DNA of 53,371 nucleotides. Origin: Lacticaseibacillus songhuajiangensis (GTDB lineage: Bacteria > Bacillota > Bacilli > Lactobacillales > Lactobacillaceae). The DNA is taken from assembly GCF_003946025.1 (NCBI RefSeq), contig NZ_RHNR01000011.1, positions 1 through 53,371 on the forward strand. Direction: 5' to 3'. The notes under the pieces are model-generated. The model searched no databases, had not been told where the DNA came from, and saw nothing but the letters and a program-made list of their open reading frames with translations. Below are positions 8,471-17,314 of the stretch, in pieces; the stretch's first letter is position 1; each line of letters begins with the position of its first letter. Made by a program: the position numbers and the translations under genes.

Positions 8471-9142
8471 ATGACAAAACCATTAGCTAAGTACATTGAC
8501 CACACGCTGCTCAAACCAGAAGCGACACGTGCGCAGATTGAGGAGATTCTCGCGCAGGCGCGGGAATACGATTTTGCGTCCGTTTGTATCAACCCGTACT
8601 GGGTGAAGACAGCGGCGGAGGGTCTGGCAGACAGCGATGTGAATGTCTGCACCGTAATTGGGTTCCCACTGGGCGCCAACACCACGGCGATTAAGGTGGC
8701 CGAGGCCAAATCCAGCATCGCTGACGGTGCGGATGAGTGCGACATGGTGCTCAACATTGGTGAACTGAAGGGTGGCAACGATGCCGCTGTGCAGGCTGAC
8801 ATCGCTGCTGTTGCGGATGCGGTGCACGCAGAGGGCAAGCTGCTGAAGGTCATCATCGAGTGCGTTTTGCTGACGGATGAGGAGAAGGTGCGTGCCTGCA
8901 AGTTGAGTGCGGCCGCTGGTGCGGACTTCGTGAAGACCAGCACAGGCTTTGCTGGCGGCGGCGCAACGGTGCACGACGTTGCCCTGATGCGCAAGACCGT
9001 CGGCGACAAGCTGCAAGTTAAGGCGGCGGGCGGTATTCACACGTACGCAGACGCCAAGGCGCTAATTGCTGCCGGTGCCGACCGACTGGGCGCTAGCGCT
9101 GGTGTCGCCATTATGAAAGAAGCGGGGGAAGCTAATGACTAA
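8471..9142 (+). CDS. deoC: Deoxyribose-phosphate aldolase
   Basis: A 223-residue class I aldolase cleaving 2-deoxyribose 5-phosphate to acetaldehyde and glyceraldehyde 3-phosphate. The TIM-barrel landmarks are visible: [12 protein letters not shown] at the N-terminus, [23 protein letters not shown], the Schiff-base lysine in [10 protein letters not shown], and [15 protein letters not shown] 8471 is chosen over a TTG six bases earlier because AAGGA sits at better spacing. A possible eight-codon leader (8423-8449, with GAGGTGG before its ATG) precedes it. It is the first gene of a deoC-deoB-deoD operon. Confidence 0.95.
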   Translation: MTKPLAKYIDHTLLKPEATRAQIEEILAQAREYDFASVCINPYWVKTAAEGLADSDVNVCTVIGFPLGANTTAIKVAEAKSSIADGADECDMVLNIGELKGGNDAAVQADIAAVADAVHAEGKLLKVIIECVLLTDEEKVRACKLSAAAGADFVKTSTGFAGGGATVHDVALMRKTVGDKLQVKAAGGIHTYADAKALIAAGADRLGASAGVAIMKEAGEAND

Positions 9143-10337
9143 AGAAGTAAAGTACGACCGGATTTTTGCAATTGTGACCGATTCCGTGGGGATTGGGGCC
9201 GCACCAGATGCCGCTAAGTATGGCGACGAGGGTGCTGACACTTACGGCCACATCAGTGAATTCAAGGGGGCCGACTGGCAATTACCAAACCTGCTCAAGC
9301 TCGGTTTGGGTAATATCCGCGCCGATAAGCCAATGCTGGGCCTGAAGCCAGTGGCCAAGCCGCTGGGTGCGTTCGGCAAAATGCAGGAAATCTCTGCCGG
9401 TAAGGACTCCATGGATGGGCACTGGGAAATGATGGGCCTGCCGGTTATGGAACCACTTGGCTTCTTCCCGAACGGCTTCCCGCAGGAATTGCTCGACAAG
9501 ATTAGCGATTTTGCTGGCCGCAAGATCATTGTTAACAAACCGTACTCTGGTACCGAGGTCATCCACGATTACGGGGATGAGCAGCTGGCGACCGGCGACC
9601 TGATTGTTTACACTTCCGGCGACTCTGTGCTCCAGATTGCCGCCAACATCGACATCATTCCGCTGAAGGAACTCTACCGCATTTGTGAATACGCCCGCAG
9701 CATCACCCGCACGGCGCCTTACCACATTGGCCGCGTGATTGCGCGTCCTTACACCTACGTGGATAAGGACAACTTCACCCGGACCAGTGACCGCCACGAC
9801 TACACGCTCTTGCCAGACGGCCCGACCGACCTTGACCGTTTGCAAAAGGCGGGCGTGCCAACGTATGGTGTTGGCAAAATTAACGACATCTTCTCCGGTC
9901 AGGGGATTGACGATGGCGTGCACACCGTCAGCAATGAAGACGGCATGAACCAGACGATCGCTCAGGTGAAGAGTGACCGCAAAGGCTTCATCTTCACTAA
10001 CCTGGTTGATTTTGACGCGATGTACGGCCACCGTCGGAATCCAGAAGGCGACGCACAAGCGCTGGAGCTCTTTGACAAGCAGCTCGGTGAATTCCTAGCC
10101 AACATGCGGCCAAGCGACTTGCTACTGATTACTTCTGACCACGGCAACGACCCGACTTACAAGGGGACGGACCACACCCGCGAATTCGTGCCACTGCTGG
10201 CCTACAGTCCTTCGATGCAGGGCAATGTGAACCTGGGTATTCGCAAGCCATTTAGCGACCTTGGTGCCACTATTTTGGACAACTTCAACGTGGCCAATGG
10301 CGAATACGGGACATCATTCCTGGACCAGTTGCAGTAA
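9135..10337 (+). CDS. deoB: Phosphopentomutase
   Basis: A 400-residue alkaline-phosphatase-superfamily enzyme that interconverts (deoxy)ribose 1-phosphate and 5-phosphate. The N-terminal metal-binding [13 protein letters not shown], the [12 protein letters not shown] motif and the C-terminal [19 protein letters not shown] metal ligands are all present. It overlaps the deoC end by eight bases with GGGGGAA upstream, so translation is probably coupled. It links deoD (making the 1-phosphate) to deoC (using the 5-phosphate). Confidence 0.96.
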   Translation: MTKEVKYDRIFAIVTDSVGIGAAPDAAKYGDEGADTYGHISEFKGADWQLPNLLKLGLGNIRADKPMLGLKPVAKPLGAFGKMQEISAGKDSMDGHWEMMGLPVMEPLGFFPNGFPQELLDKISDFAGRKIIVNKPYSGTEVIHDYGDEQLATGDLIVYTSGDSVLQIAANIDIIPLKELYRICEYARSITRTAPYHIGRVIARPYTYVDKDNFTRTSDRHDYTLLPDGPTDLDRLQKAGVPTYGVGKINDIFSGQGIDDGVHTVSNEDGMNQTIAQVKSDRKGFIFTNLVDFDAMYGHRRNPEGDAQALELFDKQLGEFLANMRPSDLLLITSDHGNDPTYKGTDHTREFVPLLAYSPSMQGNVNLGIRKPFSDLGATILDNFNVANGEYGTSFLDQLQ

Positions 10338-10366
10338 GCGCAAGGACAGCCTAAGGAGGAGATTGC

Positions 10367-11089
10367 ATGAGTATTCACATTAACGCACCAGCCGGCAGTA
10401 TTGCCGATACGGTCTTGCTGCCCGGCGACCCGCTGCGCGCCAAGTACATGGCGGAGAACTACCTGCAAGACGTGACGCTGTACAACAGTGTGCGTGACGC
10501 CTTCGGTTACACTGGCACGTACAAGGGTAAGCGCATCTCGGTTCAAGCGACCGGGATGGGGATTCCGTCCATTTCCATCTACGCGACTGAATTGATGCGC
10601 GACTATGGCGTGCAAAATTTGATTCGCACCGGTACTTGTGGCGGGATGGCCGACCGCGTGCAGTTGCGTGATATTGTGCTGGGCCAGGCGTCCAGTACGG
10701 ACAGTTCCATCATTGCCAATACTTTTGGCCCTGGGGTGTACTTTGCACCGACCGGTGATTTTGAGCTACTGACCACGGCGGCCGGTATTGCCAAGGACGC
10801 TGGCTACCGCACCTTGGTCGGCAACGTTCTGGGTGAAGATCGCTTCTACAATGACGAGCTCGACAAGCAAAAGTTGATGGATTACGGCGTGCTGGCCACC
10901 GAAATGGAGACGCCCGCACTGTACCTGCTCGCGGCGAAGTACCACCGCCGCGCGCTGGCCATCATGACTGTGTCCGATCACCTCGGGCGCGATGAGCACC
11001 TGTCTGCCGACGAGCGGCAACTGACTCTGGACGACATGCTGACGATTGGTTTTGAAACCGCAGCAACTGTTGCCAAGAGTGCCGAATAA
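10367..11089 (+). CDS. deoD: Purine-nucleoside phosphorylase DeoD type
   Basis: A 240-residue PNP/UDP family hexameric-type phosphorylase releasing purine base from (deoxy)nucleosides with phosphate. LLPGDPLRAKYMAENYL, the RTGTCGG phosphate site near residues 87-93, ATEMETPALY and the catalytic Asp in VSDHL are visible. AAGGAGGAG precedes the ATG. It is the third gene of the operon; no deoA/pdp or deoR is adjacent. Confidence 0.95.
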   Translation: MSIHINAPAGSIADTVLLPGDPLRAKYMAENYLQDVTLYNSVRDAFGYTGTYKGKRISVQATGMGIPSISIYATELMRDYGVQNLIRTGTCGGMADRVQLRDIVLGQASSTDSSIIANTFGPGVYFAPTGDFELLTTAAGIAKDAGYRTLVGNVLGEDRFYNDELDKQKLMDYGVLATEMETPALYLLAAKYHRRALAIMTVSDHLGRDEHLSADERQLTLDDMLTIGFETAATVAKSAE

Positions 11090-11098
11090 GACCAAATT

Positions 11099-11146
11099 AA
11101 AACCACCTGTTTTGCAAGCACAAGGGCTGCAGAACAGGTGGTTTTT
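11099..11146. terminator. Bidirectional terminator between deoD and sstT
   Basis: AAAACCACCTGTT / AACAGGTGGTTTTT arms around a 21-base loop lie between the convergent deoD and sstT stops, with T-runs usable on both strands. Confidence 0.88.
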
Positions 11147-11151
11147 GCGTG

Positions 11152-12393
11152 TTAGCGAATTTTGCGGAGTACCGCGTTCATATCAACGGGAGTGCCAGCC
11201 TTACGTAGGTCGTGGTACTCGCCCGCAGCGGTGAACAGCAGGTCGGCCGCGGAGTTGACGGCCGTTTCCACCGCGTCTTGAATGACGCCGATGATGAAGC
11301 CAATACCGACGACCTGCATCGCGATGTCATTGCTGATACCGAAGATGCTGGCGGCCATCGGAATGATGAGCAGTGAACCGCCGGCGATACCGGACACACC
11401 GGTCGAAGCTAGCGCCGTCAGCAGGCACAAAATGATGGCGAGGGGTAAGGTGACGTGCACGCCGAGAGTGAAGCAAGTGGCGAGCGTCATGATGGCGATG
11501 GTGATGGCCGCGCCGCCACTGTTAGCGCTGGCGCCGAGAGGAATGGAGACGGCGTAGGACTTCTCACTCAGACCGAGCTTTTTGCAGGCGCCGAGGTTAA
11601 TGGGGATGTTCACGGCGCCGCTGCGGGTGAAAAAGGCAGGAATGCCGGATTCCTTCAGCGTCCACAGGGTGAGTGGGAACGGATTTTGCCGCGTTGCCAG
11701 CCAGACCATGAAGGCATAAAGTCCCAGATACGCGACAGCCATGGTGGCAACGAGCAGCACGACCAACTGCGTGTACTTGGCAACACCAGCAAACCCGGTG
11801 CTGCTGACGGTGTCAAAGAGCAAACCGGCCACCCCGAGTGGTGCGAATTCAATGATGAAACTGGCCGCCTTACCGACCGCATTGGTGAAGTCAGTGAGAA
11901 CCTTCTTGGTGCTAACGCTGGCGTGGCGCAGAGCGGCGCCGAGGACCAGTGCCCAAAAGAGGATGGACAGGTAGTTACCGTCCGTCATTGCGGCAATGGG
12001 ATTACTGACCGCGCTGACGAAGAGGTTGCTGAGCACGGTGCCCAGGTCTTTCGGCGCGGGGGTCGCAACTTTGGCGGCTTCAGGCAAAATAAGTTTGATG
12101 CGGAACATGAAACTGGCAATGATGCCCAGTGCCGCGGAGAGCACCGTCCCGAAGACGTACGTCACGACGATAGTCTTAATGTGACTATTATCCCCGCGTT
12201 CGAATTTGGAAATGGCCGTCATGATAATGAAGAAAACCAAGATTGGGGCGATTCCCTTGAGGGCGCCGACGAAAAGCTGGCCGAAGATGCTGATGAAATG
12301 CCAAGACGGCACGAGTAGGCCGAGGGCAACCCCGACGATGAGGCCGGCGATGATGCGGATGATGAGGCTGAGATTACGGTAACGCTCGAAAAT
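11152..12393 (-). CDS. sstT: Serine/threonine:Na+ symporter SstT, non-canonical ATT start
   Basis: A dicarboxylate/amino acid:cation symporter of about 413 residues. FGQLFVGALKGIAPILVFFIIM near residue 35 and the C-terminal SGGAAITIAIMTLATC and TGVSGIAGGSLLIIPM segments are typical of SstT. The first ATG/GTG/TTG in frame is a GTG at 12312, which would delete the first membrane helix (residues FERYRNLSLIIRIIAGLIVG). That helix is clearly encoded upstream, directly after AGGAGGG, with ATT (12391-12393) the natural initiation position nine bases after the Shine-Dalgarno. Either a rare ATT start or an ATG-to-ATT change is implied. Na+-coupled serine/threonine uptake is inferred from the family. 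Confidence 0.85.
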   Translation of the reverse strand: MFERYRNLSLIIRIIAGLIVGVALGLLVPSWHFISIFGQLFVGALKGIAPILVFFIIMTAISKFERGDNSHIKTIVVTYVFGTVLSAALGIIASFMFRIKLILPEAAKVATPAPKDLGTVLSNLFVSAVSNPIAAMTDGNYLSILFWALVLGAALRHASVSTKKVLTDFTNAVGKAASFIIEFAPLGVAGLLFDTVSSTGFAGVAKYTQLVVLLVATMAVAYLGLYAFMVWLATRQNPFPLTLWTLKESGIPAFFTRSGAVNIPINLGACKKLGLSEKSYAVSIPLGASANSGGAAITIAIMTLATCFTLGVHVTLPLAIILCLLTALASTGVSGIAGGSLLIIPMAASIFGISNDIAMQVVGIGFIIGVIQDAVETAVNSAADLLFTAAGEYHDLRKAGTPVDMNAVLRKIR

Positions 12394-12490
12394 GGCGTTC
12401 GCCCTCCTTTTAGATGGAAACTACGAAATAATTGCTTCTAATATCATACCTTGCCACGTCCTGTGATGCTACTTTGTCAGGGCTTGACGC

Positions 12491-12697
12491 CGGGAATGGG
12501 CCGGATTAGCTACGTGGTCGGTAGCGGTCCGGCGGGGACCGCTGCAGCCTCCTCCGGAGTCTTCCGCTGGCGGATTTGCCGAAAATCGCGTCAAATCCGC
12601 ACTCCCGAGATGATTGTGTAAAGCCGCTGCGCGTCTTCAAACAATCATCTTTTCGCCGGCCCACTGCCGCCCACTCCGCTAATCCGGCCCATTCCCT
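12491..12697 (+). repeat. Family A palindromic element A4
   Basis: Outer arms GGGAATGGGCCGGATTAG / CTAATCCGGCCCATTCCC close a structure with GGGGACCG, a CTCC/GGAG mini-hairpin, TCTTCCGCTGG, a GGATTTG/CAAATCC hairpin, CTCCC and a GATGATTGT/ACAATCATC hairpin. It lies upstream of sstT (minus strand) and faces A5. Confidence 0.82.
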
Positions 12698-12960
12698 ACT
12701 GTGGTGGTAACAGTATTATGCATTGGTTACCAGATTGCCTGTAGCACTCAGAATAAATTAGTAATCAGCCAATACAACGCTTTACTTTAGATGGTTGTGC
12801 GAATTATAGAACTGGAGGCAATGGTGCGTTGATTTACCACCCAGCATGGCTGATGAATTAGAGCGGAATATTGCGGCACCTTGTGTGACACGACTCTGTT
12901 ACCTCGAGTGAAGGAGGCGATGGCGGAGTGGATCAGTGCTCAACTGTAGAGACTGGTGGA
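12698..12960. other. Spacer between paired elements A4 and A5
   Basis: 263 bases with no open frame supported by a ribosome binding site and no similarity that I can see to the spacers of the other two pairs. I see nothing else in it. Confidence 0.4.
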
Positions 12961-13158
12961 AAGTGGCGCAGTCAATGGGGGTGTAGTGGCGCAAAGAAAA
13001 TGAGCAGTGTATGCCCGGCGTGATTCTTGCCGGGTGTACACCGCTCATTTTCTAGGGAGCGCGGATTTGACGTGGGCTTCGGCAAATCCGCCAGCGGAAG
13101 ACTCCTAAGGAGGCTGTAGCGGTCCCCGCCACGGAACCCCCATTGACGGAGCCACTTT
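12961..13158 (-). repeat. Family A palindromic element A5
   Basis: On the minus strand: outer arm AAGTGGCTCCGTCAATGGGG pairing with 12961-12992, GGGGACCG, a CTCC/GGAG mini-hairpin, TCTTCCGCTGG, a GGATTTG/CAAATCC hairpin, GCTCCC and an AGAAAATGAGC/GCTCATTTTCT hairpin with the nested GGTGTAC...ATACACT arm also found in A3. It faces A4. Confidence 0.82.
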
Positions 13159-13234
13159 TCGCCAGTTCCGACATTAAAGAACACCCAACCAGTTTTCACC
13201 ACAATATCCGTAATGTGTCGCTGATTTCAGAAAA

Positions 13235-13276
13235 TTGATTTACGTCAATTAAAGGAATGACTAAGATAGGTAACAT
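13235..13276 (+). promoter_or_regulatory. Crp/Fnr-type box and promoter of the MMPL gene
   Basis: TTGATTTACGTCAA (13235-13248) fits TTGA-N6-TCAA. TAACAT at 13271-13276 can serve as a -10, placing the start near 13283 and the box centre about 41.5 bases upstream, the class II activation position. The region lacks a good -35. The same geometry occurs at 32831 and 34773. Confidence 0.5.
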
Positions 13277-13379
13277 GTGTAACGTACAAACGCGCTAACA
13301 AGCGGAGGTGTGATCACCGGGTTTGCATAAATCCGGGGGTTACCCCTTTTTAATTGAAAAGAGGGTCGACAGTTTCATC

Positions 13380-16300
13380 ATGAAGAAGAACTACTTTAGC
13401 GAACATCATTTTGGCGCGCTGATTGCGTGGCTGGTAGCCATCATTCTTGCCGTCGTCTTCCTGCCGAACATCTCGCAACTGGTCCGTGATTACGGCCAGA
13501 CCAAGATTCCTGCCAGTGCGCAGAGTCAGGTTGCGAATGCGATTCAGAAAGATTGGGGCCGCGGGCAAGGCAATACGCGGCAGGTGGTTGTTGTCTTTAG
13601 CAACGGCGACAATAAACTCACTGCTACCCAAAAAGACAATATTAAAGACACCGTATCACGCCTGCGTGATAACGATGACAAGCTGCACATCAAGGACGTG
13701 CTTGCCCCTAACGACAACGCCGCGACCAAGAAGCAACTGATTTCTAAGGACAAGACGACCGAGCTGGTTCAACTGCAAGTTGATAAGAAACAGCAAGTTC
13801 GCAACATGACTAAGGACATCACGAGCGCGGCCAAGACCAATGGCGTGAAAACCTACGTCACTGGTGGTGACATCCTGAACGACGATTTCCAGCAGGAAAC
13901 CGAAGAGGGGATTAAGAAGACCGAGATCATTGCGGCCATCTTCATCTTCATCGTGCTCGTTTTGGTTTTCCGTTCACCCGTTGTGCCGCTGGTTTCCCTG
14001 GCGACCGTTGGGGTAGCGGTCATCACCTCTCTCAGCGTGGTTATGAACCTTGTGTCCCACGTCGGGTTCCCACTGTCCTCGTTCACGCAAGTGTTCCTGG
14101 TCGTGGTCCTGTTTGGGATTGGAACTGACTACAACATTTTGCTGTATGACCAATATAAGGAAGAGCTTAGCGGCGGGCTGGATCCCGTCGCGGCGACCAA
14201 TAAGGCTCGCAAAATTGCTGGGCGCACCATCCTCTACAGTGGGAGCTCCCTGCTGATTGGGTTCAGCGCGCTGGGTCTCGCCAAATTCTCCATTTACCAA
14301 TCTGCTGTTGGGGTTGCCGTGGGGGTTGCGGTGCTGCTGCTCGTCCTGCTCACCTTGAACCCATTCTTTATGGCGATTTTGGGCAAGCGGATGTTCTGGC
14401 CGACTAAGAATTTTGCCGGTGGTTCTCGGAGCAAAATGTGGGCACGCCTCTCTAAGAGCGCCGTGTTCCACCCATTGCTGGCACTTGGCTTGGTCATTAT
14501 TTTGGCCATTCCGGCTGTGGTTACCTACAACAATAATCTGAACTACGACACGACTGCCGAACTGGCGGACGGCTTGCCTGCCAAGGTCGGCTTCCGCGTT
14601 GTGCAGAAGCACTTCTCCAAGGGGACGGCGGAACCGGCCACCCTCTACATTCAGAGCGATAAGCCCCTGAACAGGGAGAAGTACCTGCGCATCATTGACC
14701 GTGTCAACAAGAAGCTTGCCAGCGAAGACGGCGTCAAGACCGTCGCGTCCGTGACCGAACCTGCCGGTAGCAGCGTTAAGGCGCTGTACGAAGGCAAGCA
14801 GCTCGGAACCGTGACGTCTGGGATGAGCGATGCCGGTGCCGGTCTGGCCAAGATTAACAAGGGTCTGACCGCTGCTAGCAAGAAGATTGGTAAGACGGAC
14901 ATGGCCAGCGGCCTCGATGGCGTGAAGACCATGATTGCTGGCACTAACCAGCTTATGACTGGGAGTACCGCGATCACCAGCGGTGCCGACCAGCTCGCTG
15001 ATGGCAGTGGCCAACTCGCCAGTGCCACCCAGCAGCTGACGAGTGGTGCTAGTGTCCTCGAAAGTGGCATCGGAACCCTCGACTCTGGCCTGCAAAAGTT
15101 GTCCAGCAACTCCGGCACGGTTGATGCTGGTGTTGACCAGCTCAGCAGCCAGAGTGCACAGCTGCCGCTTGCAATTGCGGGGCTTGCTGCATACAACCAG
15201 CAGATTAACAGCGGCACCAAGCAGCTGTCGACTGCACTGGCCGCGGGTCAGAACCAGCTGAATGGCCTCAGCAGTCAGCAGGCAAACATGAAGTCCATCC
15301 TTAGCCAGGCGCAGACCCTGCAGCAAGAACTGACTACTGCCAAGACGATGCTCAGCCAGGCTAACTCGATGCTGACGATGCTCGATCAGGCCAGCGCAAG
15401 CAAGGATACGTTGCAGAGCATGGCCACCATGGCCGGTTCTCTGGGCACTTTGCAGAGCACGCTGACTAAGACGATTACTACTACTGCAACCAATGATGGT
15501 GAAATTGCCGAGTTGGCAAAGGGTCTTGCCGGGTCATCAGACGCTGCAACGGCGGCCACTGGAACCAAGATTGCCACACTCGCTGGTGAAAACGTGCAGA
15601 GCGACCAGGCCTTGTCTTCCGGTCTCAAGACCAGCCTCGCTGGCCTCAGCAACGTTGACAGTAGCACCATCAGCCAGTTGTCCGCCTTGGCCAAGGCCAT
15701 TCCGGATGCCAGTGAAGTGGCTAAGCTGAAGACACAGCTGAACGCAACTAGTCAGATGGTGGATAACGCCAGCACCCTGCTGAGCGAAACCAGCAATCTG
15801 GGTAGTTCTTTGAACAAACTCAGTGCATTGCCAACACAGATGGCTGCGCTGAGTGCCGGTCTGCAGAAGTTGCAGGCCGCTACGGGTCAGGCTTCCAGCA
15901 TTGCGACCCAGTTGAACAGCAAGGTTAACGGTAGTGGCGTTAACTTGTCGAGTCAGGCAAGCATTCAGTCCACAATCGGTAACTCCACGCTCAGCAGTCA
16001 GCTTCAGCAGCTGGCCAGTGGCATTAAGACCTACACGGCCGGTGTTGACACTGCCGCTAACGGTAGCAGTCAGCTTTATACTGGTGCAGGCACGCTCGCA
16101 AGTGGTGCCGGTCAGATTACGACTGGCGCGACAAAACTGCAAAGCGGTGCCAGCACCTTGGCAAGCAAGACACCTGAACTGACAAGTGGCTTGAGCCAGG
16201 AACTGAGTGGTCAAAAGACCATGTACAGCACACTCCAGGGTGTGGTTGGCCAGATGAAGACGCTCCAAAGCGGTCTGGAAACAGCCGGTAAGGGTGTCGG

Positions 16301-17153
16301 AACCGTGAACAAGGGTGTTGGCTCTGCTAACTCTTACCTCACGGGTCTGAAGAATTCTGCGGCCGCCGATGATTACTACGTGCCAAAGAAGGTTCTGAAG
16401 GGTAAGACTTACGGTCAGGCCATTGATTCCTACATGTCCAGTGATCACAAGACCACGAAGATGACCATCGTTCTCGACACTGACCCAGCAGCTTATAAGT
16501 CCATGAACCGAATTGATAAGATGCAAAAGGTTGTGCAGAACGAACTGAAGGGCACTGCACTCAAGAATGCGAAGGTCGCCATTGGTGGCCAGACCGCTGA
16601 AACTAGCGATACGCACAAGATTGCAAGCAGTGACTTCATGCGGACTGCAGCCATCATGGTTGTCGGCATTTTGCTGGCACTGATGCTGGTTACCCGCTCC
16701 ATCTTGCAGCCGTTCTACATCATTGGAACGCTACTCCTCGCGTACATCGCTTCTCTTGGGATTACGCGTCTGCTGTCGACCTGGATTCTGGGTCAGCCGC
16801 AGCTCACCTGGAACACGCCGTTCTTCACCTTCGTGATGTTACTCGCGCTGGGTGTTGACTACAGCATCTTCCTGATGATGAAGTATCGTGAATACGGCAC
16901 GCAGGTTCCGAACCCGAAGGCACGCATTATGAGTGCCAGCGGGGTCATCGGGGCGGTTGTCATCTCCGCTGCGATTATCCTGAGTGGGACCTTTGCAGCC
17001 CTGATGCCATCCGGCGTGTTGACGCTGATTCAGGTTGCTATGGGGGTTATCGTCGGGCTCGTTCTGCTCGTCATCTTCATCCCAATCATCCTGCCAGCGC
17101 TGATTAGCCTGACTTACGGTGGGGACACCAAGGAAGGCAAGCACGAAGCATAA
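13380..17153 (+). CDS. MMPL/RND-family exporter with long coiled extracytoplasmic domain
   Basis: A roughly 1257-residue membrane protein. An N-terminal helix (about 10-30) precedes a first extracytoplasmic loop, then a five- to six-helix MMPL bundle with FGIGTDYNILLYDQY. A very long extracytoplasmic region (about residues 470-1010) is rich in Ser/Gly/Gln and SG-x-x-L repeats (ITSGADQLADGSGQLAS and many like it), as in YhgE/Pip-type proteins. A second bundle follows with LALGVDYSIFLMMKYREYG. It probably exports lipids or hydrophobic compounds; the substrate is unknown. The start is uncertain: ATG 13380 begins a natural N-terminus but has only AGAGGG 13 bases upstream. A TTG at 13323 is the alternative. 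Possibly regulated through the box at 13235. Confidence 0.85.
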   Translation: MKKNYFSEHHFGALIAWLVAIILAVVFLPNISQLVRDYGQTKIPASAQSQVANAIQKDWGRGQGNTRQVVVVFSNGDNKLTATQKDNIKDTVSRLRDNDDKLHIKDVLAPNDNAATKKQLISKDKTTELVQLQVDKKQQVRNMTKDITSAAKTNGVKTYVTGGDILNDDFQQETEEGIKKTEIIAAIFIFIVLVLVFRSPVVPLVSLATVGVAVITSLSVVMNLVSHVGFPLSSFTQVFLVVVLFGIGTDYNILLYDQYKEELSGGLDPVAATNKARKIAGRTILYSGSSLLIGFSALGLAKFSIYQSAVGVAVGVAVLLLVLLTLNPFFMAILGKRMFWPTKNFAGGSRSKMWARLSKSAVFHPLLALGLVIILAIPAVVTYNNNLNYDTTAELADGLPAKVGFRVVQKHFSKGTAEPATLYIQSDKPLNREKYLRIIDRVNKKLASEDGVKTVASVTEPAGSSVKALYEGKQLGTVTSGMSDAGAGLAKINKGLTAASKKIGKTDMASGLDGVKTMIAGTNQLMTGSTAITSGADQLADGSGQLASATQQLTSGASVLESGIGTLDSGLQKLSSNSGTVDAGVDQLSSQSAQLPLAIAGLAAYNQQINSGTKQLSTALAAGQNQLNGLSSQQANMKSILSQAQTLQQELTTAKTMLSQANSMLTMLDQASASKDTLQSMATMAGSLGTLQSTLTKTITTTATNDGEIAELAKGLAGSSDAATAATGTKIATLAGENVQSDQALSSGLKTSLAGLSNVDSSTISQLSALAKAIPDASEVAKLKTQLNATSQMVDNASTLLSETSNLGSSLNKLSALPTQMAALSAGLQKLQAATGQASSIATQLNSKVNGSGVNLSSQASIQSTIGNSTLSSQLQQLASGIKTYTAGVDTAANGSSQLYTGAGTLASGAGQITTGATKLQSGASTLASKTPELTSGLSQELSGQKTMYSTLQGVVGQMKTLQSGLETAGKGVGTVNKGVGSANSYLTGLKNSAAADDYYVPKKVLKGKTYGQAIDSYMSSDHKTTKMTIVLDTDPAAYKSMNRIDKMQKVVQNELKGTALKNAKVAIGGQTAETSDTHKIASSDFMRTAAIMVVGILLALMLVTRSILQPFYIIGTLLLAYIASLGITRLLSTWILGQPQLTWNTPFFTFVMLLALGVDYSIFLMMKYREYGTQVPNPKARIMSASGVIGAVVISAAIILSGTFAALMPSGVLTLIQVAMGVIVGLVLLVIFIPIILPALISLTYGGDTKEGKHEA

Positions 17154-17168
17154 TTGCGTTAACAAAGG

Positions 17169-17200
17169 GACCGTCGGCATTTAATGTCGGCGGTCTTTTT
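17169..17200 (+). terminator. Terminator after the MMPL gene
   Basis: The stem GACCGTCGGCAT / ATGTCGGCGGTC followed by TTTTT starts 16 bases after the stop. Confidence 0.88.
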
Positions 17201-17314
17201 GTTGAACGTGCTGTCGCCCGCATGAAACATTTTGCCATGCAGCCGTTAACTCTCTGCAGGTAGCATGGTAACATTGCAAGCAGTACGTTTTTCAGCAGAA
17301 AGTGAGGACGAAGC

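Noticed and set aside
11455..12318. A long plus-strand frame of 287 codons opposite sstT
   Set aside because: Antisense shadow of a clear transporter gene, with unnatural composition.
12972..13202. A 76-codon minus-strand frame over element A5
   Set aside because: It is the palindrome read as protein; no start signal and no plausible product.
13974..16616. Very long minus-strand frames opposite the MMPL gene
   Set aside because: They mirror the repetitive, GC-rich coiled region of the exporter; no binding sites and no domain.
17206..17314. Possible TPP or purine riboswitch before the NCS1 permease
   Set aside because: None of the conserved TPP or purine aptamer motifs could be found in the 109-base leader.
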